From positions 1 through 6,137 of the forward strand of contig JAOTVO010000167.1 of the NCBI GenBank assembly GCA_029863355.1: a DNA stretch of 6,137 nt, written 5' to 3'. Origin of the DNA: Candidatus Krumholzibacteriia bacterium (GTDB lineage Bacteria; Krumholzibacteriota; Krumholzibacteria; WVZY01; JAKEHA01). The first letter of the stretch is position 1; each line of letters starts with the position of its first letter. Of the stretch, positions 1 through 5,411 are shown one piece after another. A model generated the notes under the pieces. It worked only from the letters and a program-made list of their open reading frames with translations. It ran no database searches and was not told where the DNA came from. The translations under genes were made by a program, and so were the position numbers.

Positions 1-635
1 TGCGCGCGCCCGCTCGGGCGCAGGAAGTGCTTGCGGCGGAAGAGCGACAGGAAGCGGAGCGCGCCGGTGAGGGTGGCACGCAGCAGCCCGGGCCACGCGG
101 TGAACGCGATGAAACAGATACCCAGGACCATGAACGCGGCCACCGAGTAGCGGAAGATCTGCTGGATGGCGGTGCCGCCCACCGAAGCGCTCACGCCGAG
201 CACCGTGATCGCCCCGGCTGCGCCCACGAAGAACAGGATGGTGACGACGAACGACATCGCCCCCGCCGAGAGCGCCTCCGCCAGCGGCAGCCCGCTCCGG
301 TACAGGATGAAGACCATCGCCGGCCCCCCACCCGCTTGCGATGGCGTCACCGCCCCCATGGCGATGCTGGACAGCGAGGAGCGCAGCGCGTCGACGTATG
401 AGAGCGGGGCCGACAGTCCCCGCGCCAGCACCCACATGCGCAGGCCGCCGCCCAGAACGTCGCCCGCGGCCAGCACCAGCGCCAGCAGCAGGAAGCCGAC
501 GTCGACGCGCCGGAGCGCTTTGAGCGTCTCGGCGCTGTGCGTGAACACGAAGACCAACGCGAAGCAGGCGATGCTCAGGCCGAAGAAGATGTTCAAGCCC
601 CGACGAATGGCTTTTCTGTCGAAGCGCGTACGCAT
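1..635 (-). CDS. Lysylphosphatidylglycerol synthase TM-region / UPF0104 family membrane protein (partial, 3' end outside window)
   Basis: Reading the minus strand from an ATG at 635-633 gives 211 codons with no stop before the window edge. The protein starts MRTRFDRKAIRRGLNIFFGL. A basic N-terminus is followed by hydrophobic segments at about residues 13-31, 45-63, 125-149 and 162-182. The stretch GAVTPSQAGGGPA (residues 94-106) with a following YRSG (112-115) matches the conserved TPS-x-AGG region of the LPG_synthase_TM/YbhN/AglD-like family. Known members are integral inner-membrane proteins of about 300-350 residues, some being lipid aminoacyl-transferase flippase domains and many uncharacterised, so roughly the last third is missing. 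The substrate cannot be told from sequence. An in-frame ATG at 662-660 would add nine residues. I prefer 635 because a possible -10 at 672-667 would start transcription near 660. Neither start has a clear Shine-Dalgarno sequence. The gene is divergent from the ABC operon. Family assignment is firm, exact function is not. Confidence 0.87.
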   Translation of the reverse strand, partial: MRTRFDRKAIRRGLNIFFGLSIACFALVFVFTHSAETLKALRRVDVGFLLLALVLAAGDVLGGGLRMWVLARGLSAPLSYVDALRSSLSSIAMGAVTPSQAGGGPAMVFILYRSGLPLAEALSAGAMSFVVTILFFVGAAGAITVLGVSASVGGTAIQQIFRYSVAAFMVLGICFIAFTAWPGLLRATLTGALRFLSLFRRKHFLRPSGRA

Positions 636-666
636 GGCTGGTTGGACGACGCCGGTCGCCATGGCC

Positions 667-675
667 AGTGTAACA
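667..675 (-). promoter_or_regulatory. Possible extended -10 promoter element for the leftward membrane-protein gene
   Basis: On the minus strand TGTTACACT (675-667) fits an extended -10 (TGn followed by TACACT, four of six matches to TATAAT including first, second and last positions). No good -35 is found 16-18 bp upstream. Transcription would begin near 660, leaving a leader of about 25 nt before the ATG at 635. This is weak evidence from a short motif in a GC-rich genome. Confidence 0.3.
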
Positions 676-685
676 TGTCCGCCGA

Positions 686-714
686 TTGACACTTGTCGCT
701 TTCTCGCGTAAGTT
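686..714 (+). promoter_or_regulatory. Sigma70-type promoter for the rightward ABC operon
   Basis: A perfect -35 hexamer TTGACA (686-691) is followed, after exactly 17 bp, by TAAGTT (709-714), which keeps the T1, A2 and T6 positions of a -10 box. The site is in one of the few AT-richer patches of the window, directly upstream of the first operon gene. Transcription would start near 721, about 20 nt before the ATG at 742 or about 54 nt before the alternative GTG at 775. A short imperfect dyad, GACA-CT-TGTC (688-697), overlaps the -35 and spacer and might be an operator half-site, but its arms are only 4 bp. Confidence 0.55.
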
Positions 715-716
715 TT

Positions 717-731
717 CCCCCACCCACCCCC
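717..731. repeat. 15-bp C-rich mirror repeat at the predicted transcription start
   Basis: The plus strand reads C5-A-C3-A-C5, a perfect mirror repeat with all guanines on the minus strand, flanked by TTTT on the left and TT on the right. The minus strand therefore carries three G-tracts (5, 3 and 5) separated by single T residues. It covers the predicted +1 region of the rightward operon and the 5' untranslated leader. Four G3 tracts are not present, so only a two-layer or intermolecular quadruplex would be possible. Function is unknown. Confidence 0.6.
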
Positions 732-741
732 TTCGCCGCGC

Positions 742-1728
742 ATGGCGCCGAAGGCGCCACGGGAGCCTGTTGAAGTGATCGAAGTCGCCCGTCTCACCAA
801 GTACTACGCCGATCGTCCCGCCGTCCTGGACGTGTCGTTCACCGTGGCGCGCGGCGAGATCGTGGGGTTTCTGGGGCCCAACGGCGCGGGCAAGACGACG
901 ACGATGCGCATGCTGACGTGCTTCCTCCCGCCCACGGCCGGCACCGCGCGCGTCGCCGGGTTCGACACTCTCAGCGACTCCTTCGAGGTTCGCCGCCGGG
1001 TCGGATACCTGCCCGAGAGCGTGCCCCTCTACCGGGACCTCACCGTGGCCGCGTACCTGGACTTCATCGCCACCCTCAAGGGGCTCGCCGGCGCGCACCG
1101 CGTCCGGCGCGTGGGGACGGTGATGGAGGAGTGCGGCGTCTCCGACGTGCGCAATCGACCGATCGGGAGACTCTCGCGGGGCTACCGGCAGCGCGTGGGC
1201 ATCGCGCAAGCGCTGGTGAGCGACCCCGAGGTACTGATCCTCGACGAGCCCACCGTCGGCCTCGACCCGCGCCAAGTGGTCGAGATTCGCGCGCTGATCC
1301 GCGGCCTGGCCGGCGATCGCACCATCGTGCTGAGCACGCACATCCTCTCCGAGGTCAGCGCCCTGTGCCGGCGCGTGCTGGTCATCAACCGGGGCCGCCT
1401 GGTGAGCGACGACTACACGAGCAACCTCGCGCGCAACCTGCAGCGCGGTCTGGTGCTCGACGTGGTGGCCCGCGGGCCGGCCGAGGGTGTGTCCGGCACG
1501 ATCCGTGGCGTGGGCGGCGTGCGCGAGGTCGCGGCGGCGGGAAGCGGCGACGATGCGGGCCGCTATCGCGTGGCCTGCGCCGCCGGCGAGGATCCACGCG
1601 CCGCCGTCGCCGCCGCCCTCGTCGGAGCGGGCTACGCGCTGGAGGGATTGACGGCGCGCGACGTCAGTCTCGAGGAGATCTTCGTACAGCTCGTCACCGA
1701 GGGGGGTGGGACCGATGACCGCGCGTAG
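742..1728 (+). CDS. ABC transporter ATP-binding protein, ABC-2 exporter type (GldA-like)
   Basis: A 328-residue cytoplasmic ATPase predicted to power the permease encoded next. All nucleotide-binding motifs are visible: Walker A GPNGAGKT (45-52), signature LSRGYRQR (144-151), Walker B VLILDEP (164-170), D-loop GLD (173-175) and H-loop His200 in STH. The Q-loop position carries glutamate (GYLPE, Glu92) rather than glutamine, a variant seen in several ABC-2 exporter ATPases. Residues about 229-312 form a C-terminal extension of the DUF4162-like kind found in drug, polysaccharide and Gld-type exporters, ending in SLEEIF. The start is uncertain. ATG 742 has no Shine-Dalgarno sequence, whereas GTG 775 lies 9 nt after GGGAG (761-765) and would give an N-terminus (VIEVARLTKYY) like that of many relatives, shortening the protein to 317 residues. 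It is the first gene of the operon and its 3' end overlaps the permease gene. Substrate unknown. A gliding role is known only for Bacteroidota relatives. Confidence 0.95.
   Translation: MAPKAPREPVEVIEVARLTKYYADRPAVLDVSFTVARGEIVGFLGPNGAGKTTTMRMLTCFLPPTAGTARVAGFDTLSDSFEVRRRVGYLPESVPLYRDLTVAAYLDFIATLKGLAGAHRVRRVGTVMEECGVSDVRNRPIGRLSRGYRQRVGIAQALVSDPEVLILDEPTVGLDPRQVVEIRALIRGLAGDRTIVLSTHILSEVSALCRRVLVINRGRLVSDDYTSNLARNLQRGLVLDVVARGPAEGVSGTIRGVGGVREVAAAGSGDDAGRYRVACAAGEDPRAAVAAALVGAGYALEGLTARDVSLEEIFVQLVTEGGGTDDRA
1699..1706 (+). promoter_or_regulatory. Ribosome binding site for the ABC permease gene
   Basis: GAGGGGGG lies 8 nt before the ATG at 1715, within the last codons of the ATPase gene. 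It favours ATG 1715 over the in-frame GTG at 1706, which the purine tract itself would overlap. Confidence 0.5.
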
Positions 1729-2491
1729 GAGGTTTGCTATCTACCGGCGAGAGCTCGCCTACTTCTTCAACTCCCCGGTCGCCTACGTGGTGATCACGGT
1801 GTTCCTCGTGCTCGCCGGTTACTTCTTCTACAACCTGCTGGGCTACTTCAACCTCGCCTCCATGCAGGTGATGCAGAGTCCCTTCCAGGCCCGTGCCCTG
1901 CGCCTGACCGAGTCGGTCGTGCAGCCCCTCTTCGGCAACCTCGCCGTCCTGCTCCTGCTGATCCTGCCCCTCTTGACCATGCGCGTGCTCGCCGAGGAGC
2001 GGCGCGCCGGCACGGCGGAGATCCTCTTCACCTGTCCCGTCTCCGACTGGGACGTGATCCTCGGCAAGTACTTCGCGGCGCTCACGGTCTACGCGACCAT
2101 GCTGGCCATGACGGCCGTCTTTCCCGCGCTGCTCGCGCGCTATGCCGAGCCGGAGCCGGGGCCCATCGTGGCCGGATACCTGGGCCTGTTTCTCCTAGGC
2201 GCGGCCTTCATCGCCATGGGCGTGTTCTTCTCTTCGATCAGCGACAACCAGGTGGTCGCAGGCGTGGCCACTTTCGGCTGTGGTCTGCTCTTTCTCCTCG
2301 TGGGGTGGGTTGCTCCCCTCGTCTCCCCCGCGCTGGCCGGCGTTCTGATCGAGATCTCCGTGTTGGAGCACTTCGCCGCCTTCGCCCAAGGTGTCGTCGA
2401 CACCCACGACGCCGTTTTCTACGCCGGCTTCGTCGTTTGCTTCCTGTTTCTCGCGGTGCGCGTCCTCGATTCCAACCGCTGGAGGGGCTGA
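1715..2491 (+). CDS. ABC-2 family transporter permease (GldF-like)
   Basis: A 258-residue inner-membrane protein, the likely membrane-spanning partner of the upstream ATPase. It begins with a short basic cytoplasmic tail, then an amphipathic RRELAYFFNSPVAY segment typical of GldF/NosY-like ABC-2 permeases. Six hydrophobic helices follow at about residues 22-45, 72-90, 117-140, 150-172, 180-204 and 235-252. The cytoplasmic loop after helix 2 carries the family signature LAEERRAGTAEIL (92-104) and then PVSDWDVILGKY (108-119), the region that contacts the ATPase. Length is normal for the family. Start ATG 1715 overlaps the ATPase gene by 14 nt, which suggests translational coupling. A GTG at 1706 would add three residues. 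Such permeases usually work as dimers with two ATPase subunits. The transported substrate is not evident. The family call is secure. Confidence 0.93.
   Translation: MTARRRFAIYRRELAYFFNSPVAYVVITVFLVLAGYFFYNLLGYFNLASMQVMQSPFQARALRLTESVVQPLFGNLAVLLLLILPLLTMRVLAEERRAGTAEILFTCPVSDWDVILGKYFAALTVYATMLAMTAVFPALLARYAEPEPGPIVAGYLGLFLLGAAFIAMGVFFSSISDNQVVAGVATFGCGLLFLLVGWVAPLVSPALAGVLIEISVLEHFAAFAQGVVDTHDAVFYAGFVVCFLFLAVRVLDSNRWRG
2481..2487 (+). promoter_or_regulatory. Ribosome binding site for the GldG-like gene
   Basis: GGAGGGG ends 7 nt before the GTG at 2495 and overlaps the last codons of the permease gene. It is the strongest well-placed Shine-Dalgarno sequence in the window and supports the GTG start. 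Confidence 0.7.
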
Positions 2492-2494
2492 CCG

Positions 2495-4066
2495 GTGCGG
2501 GAGGCCATCGCGCGCGTCGTCGGTATCGCGGGAGTCGTCCTGCTGGGCGTGGGCGCCTGGCTGAGCGCAACGCGCGGCGGGCCCGGAGGCGAGCGCGCCG
2601 CCATGGTCGCCGCGGGCGCGGCCTTGCTGGTGGTGTTCGCCGTCCTGCACGCCGGCGAGCTCGTTGCCTTGCTGCGCCGGCGCACCGCGCGCTACGGGGC
2701 CAACGCGCTCCTGGCGTCGGTCGCCTTCGTCACCATCCTTGTGCTCGTGCAGGCGATGTCGCTGCGCAATCGCCGCGCCTTCGACCTCACCTCCGACGCC
2801 CGGCACACGCTCGCCCAGCAGACGCGCGAGGTCCTCGACGCCCTCCCCGCCGACCTGACCATTAGCGCCTTCTTCCGTGCGACGTCGCCCGCGCGCGCCG
2901 CCGCCGACGCGCTCCTGCAGCGTTACGCACGGCGTTCGCCACGCGTGCACGTCGAGTTCATCGATCCCGACCGCCACCCGGACGCCGCCGAACGCGCCGG
3001 AGCGCGCGACGAGGACCTCGTCGTGGCCGCGCTCTCGCGGCGGCGCCTGGTAGGCGACGCCACCGAAGAGGCCATCACCAACGCGATCATTCAGGTCACC
3101 CGCGAGCGCGAGAAGGCCATCTACTTCGTCGCCGGGCACGGCGAGAAGGACATCCAGGCGCGCGATCGCGCCGGCTACGCCGCCGCCCGTGCCGGCCTGG
3201 AGGCGCAGGGCTATGCCGTGCGCGCGCTGGGGCTGCTCGAGGTGGCGCTCGTGCCCGACGATTGCGCCGTGCTCGTCGTCGCCGGCCCGCGGCGCGACTA
3301 TCTGGACGCCGAGATCGCGCGCATCGGCGCGTACCTGAGCGGGCGCGGCGCCGTACTATTCATGCTCGACCCGCGTATCGTCCTGCCCGAGGTGGAGGCG
3401 CTCTTGACCGGGCAGGGAGTCTCCGTGCATCCGACCGTCATTCTGGAGGCGCACGACTTCGACGACGCCGGCGGGCGGCCCTTCGACGCGACGGTGACGG
3501 TCGTGCGCAGTTACGAGGCCCACCCCATCACGCGCGGCTTCGACATGGTCACCATGTTCCCCATGGCGCGTCCGGTGCGCCTCCTCGTCGAGGACGACGA
3601 GGACCCCTTCGCGGCTACGCGCGCGAGCGGCCAGTACCTGGCCATCACGGGACCCTCGGCGTGGGGCGAAGTCGACATGGAGAGCGTCGCCGCGGGCGTG
3701 GCTTCGCGCGACGGCCGGGACATCGCCGGCCCCCTTCCGGTCGCCGCCGTCCTCACCCGCAAGCCGGGGATCGCGGCCCGCGACACCACGGGCGCGCGCA
3801 GCCGCATCGTGGTATTCGGCGACTCCGACTTCGCCAACAACACCTTCTACGGCGTGCTGGGCAACGCCGATCTCTTCAACAACGTGGTGAGCTGGCTCGC
3901 CGAGGACGAAGACCTCATCAGCATCCGGCGGCCCCGCAGCGGCGGAGACACCATCTTCCTGACCGCGGCGCAGGGCCGGTTGGTGTTCGCCCTCTGCGTG
4001 GTGCTCTTGCCGCTTTCGCCCGTCGTGGCCGGCCTGGCCGTCTTTGTCCGCCGCCGGCGCCAGTAG
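2495..4066 (+). CDS. GldG family protein (ABC-type uncharacterised transport auxiliary component)
   Basis: A 523-residue membrane-anchored protein of the GldG/ABC_transp_aux family (the 'auxiliary component' of Gld-type ABC systems), starting at GTG 2495, which is 3 nt after the permease stop and well supported by its Shine-Dalgarno sequence. Hydrophobic helices lie at about residues 7-26, 36-57 and 69-90. A large soluble part follows (about 91-490), and a last helix at 494-516 ends in a basic tail (RRRRQ). Family landmarks are FDLTSDARHTLAQQT (96-110) just after the third helix, YFVAGHGEKD (210-219) and VVFGDSDFANN (439-449). The soluble part is expected outside the cytoplasmic membrane and resembles glutamine-amidotransferase-like folds without an evident catalytic triad. 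Family members accompany GldA/GldF-type transporters, and their biochemical role is not established. The extra N-terminal helix pair is discussed as a finding. Function here is inferred from family and operon context. Confidence 0.92.
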   Translation: MREAIARVVGIAGVVLLGVGAWLSATRGGPGGERAAMVAAGAALLVVFAVLHAGELVALLRRRTARYGANALLASVAFVTILVLVQAMSLRNRRAFDLTSDARHTLAQQTREVLDALPADLTISAFFRATSPARAAADALLQRYARRSPRVHVEFIDPDRHPDAAERAGARDEDLVVAALSRRRLVGDATEEAITNAIIQVTREREKAIYFVAGHGEKDIQARDRAGYAAARAGLEAQGYAVRALGLLEVALVPDDCAVLVVAGPRRDYLDAEIARIGAYLSGRGAVLFMLDPRIVLPEVEALLTGQGVSVHPTVILEAHDFDDAGGRPFDATVTVVRSYEAHPITRGFDMVTMFPMARPVRLLVEDDEDPFAATRASGQYLAITGPSAWGEVDMESVAAGVASRDGRDIAGPLPVAAVLTRKPGIAARDTTGARSRIVVFGDSDFANNTFYGVLGNADLFNNVVSWLAEDEDLISIRRPRSGGDTIFLTAAQGRLVFALCVVLLPLSPVVAGLAVFVRRRRQ

Positions 4067-4085
4067 CCGGCAACAGGCGACTACA

Positions 4086-5411
4086 ATGAGACCGCGCGCC
4101 ACCGCCGCCATCCTCCTCGTCGCCTTGGCTTTGGCCGCCGTCTACTGGTTCGTCGAGCGGCCGCGGCAGGAGCGCGACGAGCGGCGCGAGCGCGCGGCGA
4201 GCCGCCTCGCCCCCTTCGCCATCGAGGACGCGAGCGCGTTGTCCATCGCGCGCGGTGACACCTCTCTGGCCTTCGTGCGGCGCGGCACGCGCTGGGACAT
4301 GACCGCCCCTCTCGAGGACGTCGCCGACGAGGGCGCGGTCGGCACCTTCCTCGGCGCGCTCGCCGGCGCCGAGGTAGACCGCGACCTCGGCGCCCAGACC
4401 GACCGCGCGCCCTACGGCTTGTCGCCCCCGGAGATGATCGTCGTCGTCCTGGACGCGCGGGGCGACACCCTCGCTCACCTCGACCTGGGGCGGACCACGG
4501 TGGATCACGCACTGGCGTACGCCAGGCGCGCGGGTTCGCCCGACATCCTGCTCGTCCCCACTGCCGTGCGCCGGTTCGCCGCGCTCGCCGTAGAGGACTA
4601 CCGCAGCAAGCGGGCCCTCGCCTTCGACCTGTCGGTCGTGCGCGCGTTCGCCGTTGCTGCGCCGGGGCGGCGCATGTGCTGGTGGCGCGACGGGTCGGAC
4701 GGCTGGTCGGGAGCGTCCGGCGCCGACACCGTGGCGGGCGATCCGCGAGCGGTCGAAGCCGTGCTCCGGCGCCTGCGCGGGCTGCGCGCCGCGCGCTTCA
4801 TCGATCCTCCCGCGGCGGACGCGCTCATGGCGCGGGCGCGACACGGCGTGGACATCGAGAAGCAATCCCCCCACCCCGCCATCCACCTGGACGTCCTACT
4901 CACCGACTCGGCCAGCGCATTCGCGCGCGTCGCCGGGGAGACGCGGGCCGTCGAGATCGACAGCTCCGTGGCGGAGGGTTTTCGCCAGAGTCTCGCCAGC
5001 CTGCGCGAGCGCCGCCTCCTGCGGTTCGACGTCGCGGCGGTACGCCGCCTCGAGATCGTCACACCGGACACGTCCGCCACCCTCGTGCGCACGGGCAACG
5101 ACTGGTTTCCCCCCAACCCCGGCCTGGGGCGCGTGCACGCCGAGCGCGTGCGCTCGCTCATGGACGCCGCTCTGACGCTGCGCTTCGACCGCATCCTGGG
5201 AGTGGCGCCCGCCGACGTGGCGCCCGCTCCGGAAGTCGCTTTTGTTCTTGTCGTGCGGGGCGACGGTGGTACGCTCTTGGATGAGATGACGTGCCGCCGG
5301 AGCGGCCCGTCCCGCTATCGCGCGAGCAGCCTGTCCTCCGGCCTCTCCGGCGAAATCGACGCGGCGAGGCTGGAGGCGCTGGCCTCCGCCGCGCGACGCT
5401 TGCGCCCATGA
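4086..5411 (+). CDS. DUF4340 domain-containing membrane-anchored protein
   Basis: A 441-residue protein with an N-terminal signal anchor (MRPRATAAIL then hydrophobic to about residue 22) and a charged Arg/Glu stretch (about 24-40), leaving the rest probably extracytoplasmic. Residues 47-168 show the DUF4340 pattern: a Trp in RGTRWDMTAP (66-75), an Asp-rich turn and helix, then YGLSPPE (110-116) and HLDLGRTT (131-138). Two further diverged copies of the strand-Trp-helix unit follow, with Trp207 and Trp340 (see finding). The DUF has no known biochemical function, but such genes typically sit next to GldG-like genes, as here, so it is probably a further auxiliary component of the transporter. 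I chose ATG 4086, 5 nt after AGGCGA, over an in-frame TTG at 4044, which lies inside the GldG-like gene and would precede the signal anchor with a polar tail. The gap to the upstream gene is 19 nt and the stop overlaps the next start. Confidence 0.87.
   Translation: MRPRATAAILLVALALAAVYWFVERPRQERDERRERAASRLAPFAIEDASALSIARGDTSLAFVRRGTRWDMTAPLEDVADEGAVGTFLGALAGAEVDRDLGAQTDRAPYGLSPPEMIVVVLDARGDTLAHLDLGRTTVDHALAYARRAGSPDILLVPTAVRRFAALAVEDYRSKRALAFDLSVVRAFAVAAPGRRMCWWRDGSDGWSGASGADTVAGDPRAVEAVLRRLRGLRAARFIDPPAADALMARARHGVDIEKQSPHPAIHLDVLLTDSASAFARVAGETRAVEIDSSVAEGFRQSLASLRERRLLRFDVAAVRRLEIVTPDTSATLVRTGNDWFPPNPGLGRVHAERVRSLMDAALTLRFDRILGVAPADVAPAPEVAFVLVVRGDGGTLLDEMTCRRSGPSRYRASSLSSGLSGEIDAARLEALASAARRLRP

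Noticed and set aside
27..711. Plus-strand open frames at 27-401, 166-711 and 341-523
   Set aside because: Their products are low-complexity Arg/Ala/Pro/Asp-rich sequences with no recognisable domain. The opposite strand over the same bases encodes a hydrophobic protein with a clear UPF0104-family motif, so these are shadows in high-GC DNA.
2195..3139. Long minus-strand open frame (314 codons) opposite the permease/GldG-like junction
   Set aside because: It is antisense to two well-supported genes, its product is rich in Gly/Asp/Glu/His/Arg with no domain signature, and long antisense frames are expected at this GC content.
742..4066. Assigning gldA/gldF/gldG gene names and a gliding-motility function
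   Set aside because: Family resemblance is clear, but no other gliding genes are visible and this transporter family is widespread in non-gliding bacteria, so names and function would be over-claims.
4067..4085. Possible terminator or promoter in the 19-nt gap between the GldG-like and DUF4340 genes
   Set aside because: No hairpin with a T-run and no promoter hexamers are present. The short gap fits continuous transcription.
3918..4886. Long minus-strand open frame (322 codons) opposite the GldG-like/DUF4340 junction
   Set aside because: Same pattern: antisense to confirmed genes, compositionally biased, no motif, no credible start signal.
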